From the NCBI GenBank assembly GCA_023409995.1, contig JAEYQN010000122.1:1-27207 (forward strand): DNA of 27,207 nt, read 5' to 3'. Shown here in pieces: positions 7,467-15,892 of the stretch (position 1 is its first letter; every line of letters starts with the position of its first letter). This DNA is from Cyanobacteria bacterium OH_CBB_238. Lineage in GTDB: Bacteria; Cyanobacteriota; Vampirovibrionia; Gastranaerophilales; Gastranaerophilaceae. The position numbers and the translations under genes are program-made. Below the pieces are notes generated by a model. The model was not told where the DNA came from and did no database searches. It saw only the letters and a program-made list of their open reading frames with translations.

Positions 7467-8520
7467 AGTCAAAAGCTTTTTTTATAGACGCCTTAAAGTC
7501 AGGCTTTAACACTCCAACTTCAGTGATGATACCAGAAATCAATTCATTAGGAGTAACATCAAATCCCGGATTTATAATATTTACACCTTCAGCACAAACC
7601 CAATCTCCATTGATGTGAGTTACTTCATCATGCGAGCGCTCTTCAATAGGAATTTCTTTACCTGACGAAATAGATATATCTATAGTAGAAAGAGGCGCAG
7701 CAATATAGAATGGAACATTATGATATTTTGCTGCTATTGCAACTGTATATGTTCCAATTTTATTTGCTGTATCCCCATTTGCCGCAATTCTATCTGCTCC
7801 AACAACGACCATGTCTATCATACCTTTACTCATAAAATAAGAGCACATTCCATCAGTTATGAGGGTTGTGGGGATTCCATCCATTGTTAATTCCCACGTT
7901 GTGAGCCTCGCTCCCTGCTGCCTTGGACGAGTTTCATCTGCAAAAACCTTAACAGTATTATCTTTAGCATATGCGCTTCTGATAACACCAAGCGCTGTGC
8001 CATATCCAACAGTTGCTAACGCGCCAGCATTACAATGTGTCAAAATAGTTGCACCTTTGGGCACCAATTCAGCACCAAAGTCACCCATTTTCTTATTTAT
8101 TTCTACATCTTCATTTTCCATTTTTATTGCATTATCAACAAGAAGCCCTACCAACTCTTCAACACTCAAATTAGAATTATTTAAAGCAAGTTTTAGTTGA
8201 GTATCAACAGCCCACATTAAATTAACTGCTGTAGGTCTTGAGCTTTTCAAATATTCAGCTTTTTCTATCAATTTAGATATAAAAACTTTAGGATCATCAA
8301 TTTCATTTGCAAGTTCTTGAGCAGAAAGGGCAAGCCCATGTGCACCTGCTATTCCTATTGCTGGAGCACCTCTGACGATCATATCTTTTATCGCAAAAAA
8401 CATTTCTTCGCAAGTTTTAATGTCTACTAATTTAAATTCTCTAGGTAAGATGGTTTGATCTATCATTCTGGAAAAATTATCTACCCACTCAATAGTTTTT
8501 ATTTTAGATTCAAATGCCAT
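7456..8520 (-). CDS. mtnA: S-methyl-5-thioribose-1-phosphate isomerase
   Basis: 354 residues, standard length. It converts methylthioribose-1-phosphate to methylthioribulose-1-phosphate in the methionine salvage or related 5'-deoxynucleoside salvage routes. It belongs to the eIF2B-like/MtnA family. Signatures seen are RGAPAIGIAGAHG at 50-62, the catalytic cysteine in LTHCNAGALAT (Cys163), DETRPRQQGARLT at 195-207 and the catalytic aspartate in GADRIAANGDTANKIGT (Asp243). These positions match the Bacillus enzyme within a few residues. No other methionine salvage gene is nearby, so the enzyme may act in a shunt of the kind described for radical-SAM by-products; that part is inference. It is the last gene after ruvC and a membrane protein gene. 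Confidence 0.95.
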   Translation of the reverse strand: MAFESKIKTIEWVDNFSRMIDQTILPREFKLVDIKTCEEMFFAIKDMIVRGAPAIGIAGAHGLALSAQELANEIDDPKVFISKLIEKAEYLKSSRPTAVNLMWAVDTQLKLALNNSNLSVEELVGLLVDNAIKMENEDVEINKKMGDFGAELVPKGATILTHCNAGALATVGYGTALGVIRSAYAKDNTVKVFADETRPRQQGARLTTWELTMDGIPTTLITDGMCSYFMSKGMIDMVVVGADRIAANGDTANKIGTYTVAIAAKYHNVPFYIAAPLSTIDISISSGKEIPIEERSHDEVTHINGDWVCAEGVNIINPGFDVTPNELISGIITEVGVLKPDFKASIKKAFDSKK

Positions 8521-8527
8521 AATATTA

Positions 8528-8995
8528 TTAACTTTCTATATTAAATGTCTCTGTTTGTTCTTCTTCATTCAACAACTGCTCGTTAAAATATACCGCAGCT
8601 AAGCCAGAAAATGCATTCATTAGTGCGCTTAAAATAGCAACAAAAAAGACCATCATTACTAAAACAATAAAGCCAATTCTAAACAACATACTTACACCCA
8701 TGTAATAAGAATCTTTAATAAACAACCCAAGTATAGTAGCTATAGGAACAAAGGTAATAGAAAAACCTATAAAAGACGTAAAACCTATAAATGCACCATA
8801 AACACCACCATCTCGAGGGGTTAATCGCCCTAGAAAATCATTTTTTTTCATAAAAGTAAGCACAATTGCACCAGCCAAAAACATTTCCGCTATAAAAGAC
8901 AAAATCCCAACGTAGGGAATTATCGAAATAACGCCTAATATTGCACCTAAGATCAACGATAATATCGAAGTTTGTTTTAATAATACTTTATTCAT
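8528..8995 (-). CDS. Small polytopic membrane protein, unknown
   Basis: 155 residues with about four hydrophobic helices (roughly 9-29, 30-49, 66-94 and 104-135) and a short acidic C-terminal tail. A loop of charged and glycine residues (KKNDFLGRLTPRDGGVYG) separates helices two and three. I do not recognise the family. AAGGAGAG lies 6-9 bases before the ATG, a strong ribosome site. The gene sits 15 bases after ruvC and 7 bases before mtnA, so it is the middle gene of that operon. A transporter or integral membrane accessory role cannot be distinguished from sequence. Confidence 0.8.
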   Translation of the reverse strand: MNKVLLKQTSILSLILGAILGVISIIPYVGILSFIAEMFLAGAIVLTFMKKNDFLGRLTPRDGGVYGAFIGFTSFIGFSITFVPIATILGLFIKDSYYMGVSMLFRIGFIVLVMMVFFVAILSALMNAFSGLAAVYFNEQLLNEEEQTETFNIES

Positions 8996-9010
8996 ATAGT
9001 CTCTCCTTAC

Positions 9011-9481
9011 CTAACATGCACTGCGTGCGTGACACAATGCTATTGCTATAGAATCCAATGTATCATCCAATTTAGGAAGATTTTTATACTTAATAGAAAG
9101 TTCCACCATTTTTCCTACTTCTTCTTTTGTGGCTCTACCATACCCGGTAATAACCTGTTTAACAACCATTGGAGTATATTCATATATCGGAACTTCATAT
9201 TTTTCCAGAGCCATAAGGATAACTCCTCTTGCCTCTGCTACAGGAATTATTGTTTTTGCATTTTTAAAGAAAAATAGCTTTTCAACACTCGCAACCTCTG
9301 GGCGAAATTTTTCGATAAGAATTGAAATATCCGTCATAATTTCGAGAAGACGAGCAGAGTCGCTAAGCTTTTTATCTGTCCTTATTGAGCCGGAAGACAC
9401 CAGAATGTTCTCTCCATTTTCAATATCTACAACAGAATAGCCAACAATTGCCATCCCAGGATCTATACCAATTATTCTCAT
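9011..9481 (-). CDS. ruvC: Crossover junction endodeoxyribonuclease RuvC
   Basis: 156 residues. It resolves Holliday junctions with RuvAB in recombination and repair. All four acidic metal ligands are present: Asp7 in MRIIGIDPGM, Glu67 in SVEKLFFFKN, and Asp140 and Asp143 in LDDTLDSIAIALCHA. The start at 9481 gives the canonical N-terminus; the longer in-frame start at 9526 would add 15 non-homologous residues and would lie inside the promoter. A near-consensus promoter (TTGGCA, 17 bases, TATAAT) ends 6 bases before this ATG, so transcription should begin at or within a base or two of the start codon. TAGGA directly touches the ATG and is too close to act as a normal ribosome site. First gene of the operon with a membrane protein and mtnA; ruvA/ruvB are not nearby. 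Confidence 0.95.
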   Translation of the reverse strand: MRIIGIDPGMAIVGYSVVDIENGENILVSSGSIRTDKKLSDSARLLEIMTDISILIEKFRPEVASVEKLFFFKNAKTIIPVAEARGVILMALEKYEVPIYEYTPMVVKQVITGYGRATKEEVGKMVELSIKYKNLPKLDDTLDSIAIALCHARSAC

Positions 9482-9487
9482 TCCTAG

Positions 9488-9516
9488 ATTATAGAACAGG
9501 CAACAACAAATGCCAA
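9488..9516 (-). promoter_or_regulatory. Strong sigma70-type promoter of ruvC, predicted leaderless
   Basis: On the minus strand TTGGCA (9516-9511) is separated by exactly 17 bases from a perfect TATAAT (9493-9488). Only six bases lie between the -10 box and the ruvC ATG at 9481, so the expected transcription start coincides with the start codon. Confidence 0.8.
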
Positions 9517-9534
9517 TATTTAACAAAAATTATG

Positions 9535-9569
9535 AAAAAAGAGGGAACGCTATCTTGCGTACCCTCTTT
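9535..9569 (-). terminator. Terminator of fusA
   Basis: A 13-bp stem with one A-A mismatch (9538-9550 with 9557-9569) and a 6-base loop is followed on the minus strand by T6 at 9540-9535. It separates fusA from the ruvC promoter, which starts 19 bases further on. Confidence 0.88.
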
Positions 9570-9593
9570 AATTTTTATTATTATCTTAATCTA

Positions 9594-11678
9594 CTATGCA
9601 CCAGCACCAGATTTTGAAATAATTTCAGTTTCAATGTTAGTAGGAACTTGTTCATATTTGCTGAACTCCATAGAGAAAGTTCCTCTACCTTGAGTTTTTG
9701 ATCTAATATCTGTAGAATATCCGAACATTTCAGACAATGGAACAATTGATTTAATTTTCTGAATTCCGGTTCCTTCTATCATCTCCATACCTTCAATTCT
9801 TCCACGTCTAGAAGAAATATCACCAATTATATCACCGGTATTTTCTTCAGGTACTTCAATTTCAACCTTCATCATAGGCTCAAGAAGACAAGGTTTTGAT
9901 TTTCTAACACCTTCTTTAATCGCCATAGATCCAGCAATTTTGAACGCCATTTCTGAAGAGTCAACATCGTGGTATGATCCATCGTATAACGTAACTTTTA
10001 CGTCAATAACCGGGAATCCTGCCAAAATACCACCCTCAAGAGCTTCTTCCATACCTCTTCTAGCTGGTTCAATATATTCTTTAGGAATTGCACCACCAAC
10101 GATTTTATTTTCAAATACAAATCCTGCATTTTCTTCAGCCGGTTCAATTTTAATTTTAACGTGACCGTACTGACCTTTACCACCTGATTGTCTGATAAAT
10201 TTAGAATCGTGATCTGCATTGCCTCTAATTGTTTCTCTATATGCGACTTGAGGCTTACCAACATTAGCATCAACTTTAAATTCTCTAAGCATTCTGTCTA
10301 CGATAATTTCTAAGTGAAGTTCACCCATACCAGCAATAATCGTTTGCCCTGTTTCAGAATCAGTTGAAACTCTGAAGGAAGGATCTTCTTCAGCAAGTTT
10401 TTGAAGAGCAATACCCATTTTATCTTGGTCAGCTTTTGTTTTAGGCTCAATCGCAACACTTATTACAGGAGTTGGGAATGTCATTTTTTCCAAGATTACA
10501 GGATTTTTTTCATCACACAATGTATCACCAGTTGTAGTATCTTTCAACCCAACAGCCGCACAGATATCACCTGCATATACTTCTGTAATTTCATTTCTCT
10601 GATCAGCTTGCATTTGAACAAGTCTTGAAATACGTTCTTTTTTGCCGTTTGTGGAGTTAATAACATAAGAACCTGACTTAAGAACACCCGAGTATACTCT
10701 TAAGAATGTTAACCTACCAACATATGGGTCTGTCATAACTTTGAATGCTAATGCAGCAAATGGTTCATCATCTGAAGAATGTTTTTCAACTTTTGTTCCA
10801 TCTTCAAGCTCACCCTGGATTGCTTTTACGTCAAGAGGTGATGGCATATAGTCAATAACTGCATCAAGAAGCAATTGAACACCTTTATTTTTGAACGCTG
10901 TACCACAAGTTACAGGAACAAGTTTATTATCACAAACTGCTTTTCTTAAAACTGATTTTAGTTCTTCAACAGTGGGCTCTTCACCCTCCAAGAACTTCAT
11001 CATTAATTCGTCATCTTGCTCAGAAATAGCTTCAACAAGAGCCGCTCTATATTCTTGAGCTTGTTCAAGCATATCTGTAGGAATATCTTCAACCTTAATA
11101 TCTGTTCCTAAGTCATTTGTATATATATGAGCTTTCATTTCAATAAGGTCAATAATACCTTTCATTTGGTCTTCAGCACCAATAGGTAACTGGATAGGAT
11201 GAGCATTAGCACCAAGACGATTTTTCACCTGATCAACAACTCTATAGAAGTTAGCGCCTGTTCTATCCATTTTATTAACAAATACCATTCTTGGAACTTC
11301 GTATCTATTAGCCTGTCTCCAAACTGTTTCTGATTGAGACTGAACACCACCAACAGCACAAAACACAGCAACAACACCATCTAATACACGAAGAGAACGC
11401 TCTACTTCAATAGTGAAGTCAACGTGGCCAGGTGTGTCGATTATGTTAACTTGGTAATTTTTCCAGAATGAAGTAACTGCAGCTGAGGTAATTGTAATAC
11501 CTCTTTCTCTTTCTTGTTCCATCCAGTCGGTAGCAGCAGCACCATCGTGTACTTCTCCGATTTTGTGAATTTTACCTGTGTAGAAAAGGATACGCTCTGT
11601 GGTAGTTGTTTTCCCGGCATCGATGTGAGCCGCAATACCAATGTTTCTCACTTTCTCTAATGGAGTTTGTCTTGCCAT
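9594..11678 (-). CDS. fusA: Translation elongation factor G
   Basis: 694 residues, canonical EF-G length. This GTPase drives translocation of tRNA and mRNA on the ribosome and, with RRF, ribosome recycling. G motifs are visible: AHIDAGKTT at 17-25, the switch region [16 protein letters not shown] near 82 and NKMD near 136. The ribosome-contacting domain IV region [15 protein letters not shown] and the C-terminal domain with [10 protein letters not shown] are intact. AAAGGA lies about 8 bases before the ATG. It stands alone here, not in the usual str operon with rpsL, rpsG and tuf, and has its own terminator and a leader with two hairpins. It reads as a true EF-G rather than a tetracycline-resistance type protein. 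Confidence 0.97.
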   Translation of the reverse strand: MARQTPLEKVRNIGIAAHIDAGKTTTTERILFYTGKIHKIGEVHDGAAATDWMEQERERGITITSAAVTSFWKNYQVNIIDTPGHVDFTIEVERSLRVLDGVVAVFCAVGGVQSQSETVWRQANRYEVPRMVFVNKMDRTGANFYRVVDQVKNRLGANAHPIQLPIGAEDQMKGIIDLIEMKAHIYTNDLGTDIKVEDIPTDMLEQAQEYRAALVEAISEQDDELMMKFLEGEEPTVEELKSVLRKAVCDNKLVPVTCGTAFKNKGVQLLLDAVIDYMPSPLDVKAIQGELEDGTKVEKHSSDDEPFAALAFKVMTDPYVGRLTFLRVYSGVLKSGSYVINSTNGKKERISRLVQMQADQRNEITEVYAGDICAAVGLKDTTTGDTLCDEKNPVILEKMTFPTPVISVAIEPKTKADQDKMGIALQKLAEEDPSFRVSTDSETGQTIIAGMGELHLEIIVDRMLREFKVDANVGKPQVAYRETIRGNADHDSKFIRQSGGKGQYGHVKIKIEPAEENAGFVFENKIVGGAIPKEYIEPARRGMEEALEGGILAGFPVIDVKVTLYDGSYHDVDSSEMAFKIAGSMAIKEGVRKSKPCLLEPMMKVEIEVPEENTGDIIGDISSRRGRIEGMEMIEGTGIQKIKSIVPLSEMFGYSTDIRSKTQGRGTFSMEFSKYEQVPTNIETEIISKSGAGA

Positions 11679-11720
11679 TTTTTGTTTTCCTTTATTTTTA
11701 TACTACTATTTGTTATTGCA

Positions 11721-11760
11721 GAATTTTGTGTTCAAAATTCAAACCCACTATATTTAGTGG
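11721..11760 (-). repeat. Two tandem hairpins in the fusA leader
   Basis: GAATTTTG (11721-11728) pairs exactly with CAAAATTC (11733-11740) around a 4-base loop. CCACTA (11745-11750) pairs with TAGTGG (11755-11760) around a 4-base loop. Both lie 40-80 bases before the fusA ATG and lack a U tract. They could be a control structure in the fusA 5' UTR or protein-binding sites; no known leader motif is recognised. Confidence 0.45.
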
Positions 11761-11887
11761 AGAACAGGACCTTAGAAATGCTTTAGTCTATCTGTTCAAA
11801 ATGAATATGATAGTACTCTGCCATCATATACAAATTTTTACATAAAAATGATTTTTTTTAAACTAATTGTTTACAACCTTTAACTCA

Positions 11888-11916
11888 ATAACAACTTTTG
11901 TAATATATGCTATTAT
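11888..11916 (+). promoter_or_regulatory. Promoter of asnS with extended -10
   Basis: ATAACA at 11888-11893 is followed after 17 bases by TATTAT at 11911-11916, preceded by TGC (extended -10). The predicted start is about 25 bases before the asnS ATG. Confidence 0.6.
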
Positions 11917-11947
11917 TAACAAGCAAAGTTATTTTGGAAAGGCAGTT

Positions 11948-13231
11948 ATGAAAAAAATATTTATTCAAGATATTGGAAATTACGATGGGCAAGAAGTAAA
12001 AATTCACGGCTGGCTTTATAACAAACGCTCTAGCGGCAAGCTTCATTTTTTGCAGTTAAGAGATGGAACAGCTGAAATACAAGCTGTATTTTTCAAAGGC
12101 AACGTTTCTGACGAAACATTTGAGCTAGCCGGAAGAATAACGCAAGAATCTTCAATTGAAATAACTGGAACAGTAAAAAAGCATGAGCGTTCCAAGGTTG
12201 GATACGAAATAGACGCAAAAGAAGTAACAATTATTTCGGAAGCTAAAGATTATCCAATAACCCCTAAAGAACATGGAACACATTTTCTAATGGAACACCG
12301 CCACATTTGGCTTCGGTCTTTAAGACAAAAAGCAATCTTAAATGTAAGACATAGAATAATAAAATCCGTAAGAGACTTTTTTGACAATAAAGGATTTACA
12401 CTTGTTGACGCTCCTATTTTTACACCTAATGCCTGTGAAGGAACAACAAATCTGTTTGAAACAGATTATTTCGATCAAAAAGCATACCTTACACAATCTG
12501 GTCAACTATATATGGAAGCAGCTGCCATGGCGGTGGGCAAAGCATATTGTTTTGGCCCAACTTTCAGAGCAGAAAAATCAAAAACCAGAAGACATCTAAC
12601 AGAATTCTGGATGGTTGAGCCAGAAATTGCATTCTTTGATATTTATGACGATATGGACTTAGCAGAAGAATTTGTAGAATACATTGTTCAAGAAGTAGTG
12701 AAACACAATAAAGCTGATCTTGAGACACTAGAAAGAGATATAACAAAATTAGAAAATATTTCAAGACCATTCCCAAGAATCACATACGATGAAGCGATAG
12801 AAATTCTTCACAAAAAAGGAAATGATACTCCTTGGGGAGAGGATTTTGGTGGAGACGAAGAAACTTTAATTTCAGAAGAGTTTGACAAACCAGTAATGAT
12901 ACACCATTACCCAATGTCAGTAAAAGCATTCTATATGAAACAAGAGGGCGATAAGGCTGCTTGCGTTGATATGATAGCCCCGGAAGGATATGGAGAAATG
13001 ATAGGCGGTGGCCAGAGAGAAGATGATTTAGAAAAACTGAAAGAAAAAATTAAAGAACATGGCTTGTCCGAAGAAGTTTTCGAATGGTATTTAGACTTAA
13101 GAAAATATGGTTCAGTTCCTCATGCAGGTTTTGGATTAGGCATAGAACGGACAGTTGCTTGGATATGCGGATTGCATCACGTAAGAGAAACAATTCCATT
13201 CCCAAGACTAATGGATAGACTAAAGCCATAA
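11948..13231 (+). CDS. asnS: Asparaginyl-tRNA synthetase
   Basis: 427 residues. A class IIb enzyme that charges tRNA-Asn with asparagine using ATP. The N-terminal OB-fold anticodon domain (about 15-100) includes [20 protein letters not shown]. The catalytic core has motif 2 as [21 protein letters not shown], characteristic of AsnRS rather than AspRS, and motif 3 [15 protein letters not shown] near the C-terminus. The longest frame begins at 11867, but the ATG at 11948 has GGAAAGG 6-12 bases upstream and matches the family N-terminus. The upstream 27 codons lie in and around the promoter. The gene is monocistronic with a strong terminator at 13238. Confidence 0.96.
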   Translation: MKKIFIQDIGNYDGQEVKIHGWLYNKRSSGKLHFLQLRDGTAEIQAVFFKGNVSDETFELAGRITQESSIEITGTVKKHERSKVGYEIDAKEVTIISEAKDYPITPKEHGTHFLMEHRHIWLRSLRQKAILNVRHRIIKSVRDFFDNKGFTLVDAPIFTPNACEGTTNLFETDYFDQKAYLTQSGQLYMEAAAMAVGKAYCFGPTFRAEKSKTRRHLTEFWMVEPEIAFFDIYDDMDLAEEFVEYIVQEVVKHNKADLETLERDITKLENISRPFPRITYDEAIEILHKKGNDTPWGEDFGGDEETLISEEFDKPVMIHHYPMSVKAFYMKQEGDKAACVDMIAPEGYGEMIGGGQREDDLEKLKEKIKEHGLSEEVFEWYLDLRKYGSVPHAGFGLGIERTVAWICGLHHVRETIPFPRLMDRLKP

Positions 13232-13237
13232 AAATTT

Positions 13238-13263
13238 AAAGGAGCCTTTAGCTCCTTTTTTTT
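13238..13263 (+). terminator. Terminator of asnS
   Basis: AAAGGAGC (13238-13245) pairs with GCTCCTTT (13251-13258) around a 5-base loop, with a T8 run at 13256-13263. Confidence 0.92.
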
Positions 13264-13287
13264 ATTTAGCATTAACAAAAAATCACC

Positions 13288-13317
13288 TTAATACTTGTTT
13301 ACACTTATGTATATAAT
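13288..13317 (+). promoter_or_regulatory. Candidate promoter of the 85-aa protein gene
   Basis: A perfect TATAAT is at 13312-13317, with a weak TTAATA 18 bases upstream at 13288-13293. It lies 69 bases before the ATG at 13387. Confidence 0.45.
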
Positions 13318-13386
13318 AGTCAATTTATATATACTAAATTTGTTTATAAACTTATAAGAGTTGAGGAACACAAAAGGAGAGAAACA

Positions 13387-13644
13387 ATGACAAGTATTGA
13401 TTCATCTGTAGGAAAAAATAGCAGCATTGGCTTTGCAGCATTAACAAGAAAAAAACAAGAATTAACAGAATACCTACAAAAACTAACGAATCAGTCAACT
13501 GGCAATAAAAAAGATAAAACAGCAACAACAACAGACTATGAAACAATAAATTCCGACATTAGCAAATACACAAAGCAACTTGAAGAAATGAAAAAAGCTA
13601 TGTCATCACCAATACAAACAGCAAATGCTCAATATTCAGACTAG
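13387..13644 (+). CDS. Small coiled-coil-prone protein, unknown
   Basis: 85 residues with no signal peptide or membrane segment. The first 18 residues are Ser/Gly-rich. A helical stretch at about 20-36 (TRKKQELTEYLQKLTNQ) and another at 55-72 (SDISKYTKQLEEMKKAM) have heptad-like spacing and are joined by a Thr/Lys-rich linker, so a helical hairpin or coiled coil is likely. AAAGGAGAG about 6 bases before the ATG is a near-perfect ribosome site, and terminators bracket the gene on both sides. It is therefore a real, self-contained transcription unit despite lacking any recognised family. Confidence 0.75.
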   Translation: MTSIDSSVGKNSSIGFAALTRKKQELTEYLQKLTNQSTGNKKDKTATTTDYETINSDISKYTKQLEEMKKAMSSPIQTANAQYSD

Positions 13645-13673
13645 ATCAAACATTACTAATAATAAAATCTAAT

Positions 13674-13696
13674 GCTCCACAAAAGTGGAGCTTTTT
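13674..13696 (+). terminator. Terminator of the 85-aa protein gene
   Basis: GCTCCAC (13674-13680) pairs with GTGGAGC (13685-13691) around AAAA, followed by T5. Confidence 0.88.
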
Positions 13697-13724
13697 GTGA
13701 CTAAATTATTACAATAACAGAATA

Positions 13725-13733
13725 TGTTATAAT
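13725..13733 (+). promoter_or_regulatory. Extended -10 promoter of the cysteine-protein/ADH/CA cluster
   Basis: TGTTATAAT is a perfect extended -10 (TGn plus TATAAT at 13728-13733). The -35 region (TTATTA at 13706-13711, spacer 16) is poor, as often seen when the TG motif is present. The ATG follows 26 bases after the -10 box. Confidence 0.65.
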
Positions 13734-13758
13734 GCTTGTGTTAAGGAGAAATTCAATT

Positions 13759-14169
13759 ATGAACAAACAAGCATTAGAGTATTTTAAAAACGGATTTTCA
13801 TGTTCTGAATCCATAATAAAGGCAGCAATAGATGAAGGTTTAGTATCAAAAGAACTTCTTCCTGTTGCAACATCTTTTTCTGGAGGTATGGGGTCTGGGT
13901 GTCTGTGTGGCGCCGTGGCAGGAGCACAAATGGTGATAGGGGCTATCCATGGAAAAGATGAAAAGAAACGAGATGGACTAAAGGCTCGAGAATTGGCAAA
14001 AAAAATAATAGAAGATTTCAAAGAAAAAAATAAATATACCTGCTGCAAAGCCCTTACCTCTGGCTTTGATTTTAGCTCTCCAGAGAGAAGACGTCATTGT
14101 GCAAAAATGGTGGAAGACTGTGGGCTGATTTTAGAAGCGATATTCGAAAAAGATAAACAAAAGGTATAA
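13759..14169 (+). CDS. C_GCAxxG_C_C family cysteine-rich protein
   Basis: 136 residues. The family (named for its conserved cysteine/glycine pattern) is probably redox-active or metal/cluster binding, but its biochemical role is unproven. The pattern is visible as NGFSCSESI (Cys15), GSGCLCGAVAGAQMVIG (Cys48, Cys50), the pair CC at 95-96, and Cys114 and Cys121 near the C-terminus. The start at 13759 has AAGGAG upstream (spacing 10); an in-frame ATG at 13732 overlaps the -10 box and is rejected. The stop is two bases before the start of the alcohol dehydrogenase gene, so the two are almost certainly co-translated, suggesting a redox link. Confidence 0.88.
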   Translation: MNKQALEYFKNGFSCSESIIKAAIDEGLVSKELLPVATSFSGGMGSGCLCGAVAGAQMVIGAIHGKDEKKRDGLKARELAKKIIEDFKEKNKYTCCKALTSGFDFSSPERRRHCAKMVEDCGLILEAIFEKDKQKV

Positions 14170-14171
14170 AA

Positions 14172-15314
14172 ATGCAAAACTTTGTATATAAAAATCCAAC
14201 TAAAATAATATTTGGAAAAGATACAGTTAAAGAAATAGGAAAAGAAATAAAACCATATGCAACAAAAGTTCTTTTAACATATGGAAAATCAAGCATAAAA
14301 ACAAGCGGAACATATGACAATATTATTTCATCGCTAAAAGAAAACGGAATTGAGTGGATAGAACACTCTGGAATTCAAGCAAACCCTTTATTGTCACATA
14401 CCAGAGAGGGAATCAAAAAAGCAAAAGACAATAACATCGATGCTATTTTGGCTGTTGGAGGCGGAAGCGTTATTGACGAAAGCAAAGCAATAGCACTTGG
14501 AGCAAAGCATAATGTCGATGTTTGGGATTTAATATTAAATAAAGAAAAAGTAGATGGGGCACTTCCAATATTTACAGTATTAACAATTCCTGCAACAGGG
14601 TCAGAAATGAACATGGGGCTTGTAATAACTAACGACGAAACACTTGATAAATTTGGATGGGGAAACCCAGCACTTTATCCGATCACATCAATATTAGATC
14701 CAACACTTACATTAACAATACCAAAAGAACAAACAGCCTATACAAGTGTAGATATAATAGCGCATTCTATTGAAGCTTATTTTACAAAAGAAGATTACGA
14801 TACACCATATATTGATGGCTACGTAGAAAACTTGGTTAAGAGCGTAATAAATTCAGCATCCAGACTAATGACTAACCTACAAGATATAGAAGCAAGAGCT
14901 AATCTTATGTGGACAGCAACTTGTGCATGGAACGGAATGAATCACTGCGGTGTCGGCAAATTCTTCCTTAATAATCACCAAATGGAGCACCCAATAACTG
15001 CTATTTATGGAATAGCCCATGGAGCAGGTCTATCCATTTTAATACCAGCTTGGATGACTTATTTTAAAGAATCAAAAAAAGAGCGATTAGAGAAATTCTT
15101 TAAATCAATCTTTGACACAACGAATATCGAAGAAGGCATACAACAATTAAAGAAATTTTTCAATAAACTTGGAGCTCCAACCTCTTTTAGCGAAGCGCAA
15201 ATTAACACTCCAGATATAGCAAAACTTGTTGAATTAGCGCTAAGAGGAGGTGCGCACAGAGGCTCAAACTTATCAGAAGAACAAATAAAAAGCATATATA
15301 AATTAGCAATATAA
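14172..15314 (+). CDS. Iron-containing alcohol dehydrogenase, YqhD/BDH type
   Basis: 380 residues. Group III metal-dependent dehydrogenase that reduces aldehydes to alcohols with NAD(P)H in the cytoplasm, as in butanol dehydrogenase and YqhD. The dinucleotide loop GGGSVIDESKAIA is at 96-108. The metal ligands appear as Asp194 and His198 (DIIAHSIEAYF), His269 (NNHQMEHP) and His283 (YGIAHGAGL), close to the ligand positions of YqhD. The gene starts two bases after the cysteine-rich protein and ends 11 bases before carbonic anhydrase. Substrate is not predictable. A fermentative alcohol or aldehyde detoxification role is likely from the family. Confidence 0.94.
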   Translation: MQNFVYKNPTKIIFGKDTVKEIGKEIKPYATKVLLTYGKSSIKTSGTYDNIISSLKENGIEWIEHSGIQANPLLSHTREGIKKAKDNNIDAILAVGGGSVIDESKAIALGAKHNVDVWDLILNKEKVDGALPIFTVLTIPATGSEMNMGLVITNDETLDKFGWGNPALYPITSILDPTLTLTIPKEQTAYTSVDIIAHSIEAYFTKEDYDTPYIDGYVENLVKSVINSASRLMTNLQDIEARANLMWTATCAWNGMNHCGVGKFFLNNHQMEHPITAIYGIAHGAGLSILIPAWMTYFKESKKERLEKFFKSIFDTTNIEEGIQQLKKFFNKLGAPTSFSEAQINTPDIAKLVELALRGGAHRGSNLSEEQIKSIYKLAI

Positions 15315-15325
15315 AGGAAAAGAGA

Positions 15326-15892
15326 ATGAACAAACGAGCGCAAGATGAATTAAAAAAACTGCTGAAAGGCAACGAGAATTTTGTAAATTCAACACCTACA
15401 GCAACAAATAAAAATCTAAATACCCTCAAAAGCCTAACTGAATCTCAAAAGCCAGGAGCAATAGTATTAAGTTGTTCTGACTCAAGGGTAATTCCAGAAG
15501 TTATTTTTGATGCAGGCATTGGAGACTTATTTGTAGTCAGAACAGCAGGAATCGGCGTAGGCCCAAACATTATTGAGAGTATAGAATTTGGGATAGTAGA
15601 GCTAAAGATCCCTCTTTTGGTAGTTTTAGGACATGATAATTGTGGAGTAATGAAATATGCAAAAGATAAATATCCAGAACCACTAGAAGATTTCTACGCA
15701 CTCATGAACTCAGTTTATCCTGTTCTGGGAGAAAATAGTTGCCTAAACGATATTGCAAAAAAACATACTCATTTAACAAAAAATGTATTACTTAAAAGGT
15801 CGTATATAATACGTGAAGCATACTCAAATCATGATTTAAGTATTGTAGAAGCACATCTTAATTTTGAAACAGGAAAAACTGAATTACTCTAA
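15326..15892 (+). CDS. Beta-class carbonic anhydrase
   Basis: 188 residues. A zinc enzyme that interconverts CO2 and bicarbonate. The zinc ligands and dyad are visible: Cys50, Asp52 and Arg54 in SCSDSRVIPE, and His103 and Cys106 in GHDNCGVM. No signal peptide is present, so it acts in the cytoplasm, perhaps supplying bicarbonate for carboxylations. AAAGGAAAAGAG lies before the ATG. It is the last gene of a three-gene plus-strand cluster. Its 3' end overlaps a small minus-strand ORF by 9 bases, and a hairpin with a short T run follows at 15935. Confidence 0.94.
   Translation: MNKRAQDELKKLLKGNENFVNSTPTATNKNLNTLKSLTESQKPGAIVLSCSDSRVIPEVIFDAGIGDLFVVRTAGIGVGPNIIESIEFGIVELKIPLLVVLGHDNCGVMKYAKDKYPEPLEDFYALMNSVYPVLGENSCLNDIAKKHTHLTKNVLLKRSYIIREAYSNHDLSIVEAHLNFETGKTELL

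Noticed and set aside
9482..9526. Upstream 15-codon extension of RuvC
   Set aside because: The codons run through the TATAAT and TTGGCA promoter boxes and are not part of the conserved RuvC N-terminus.
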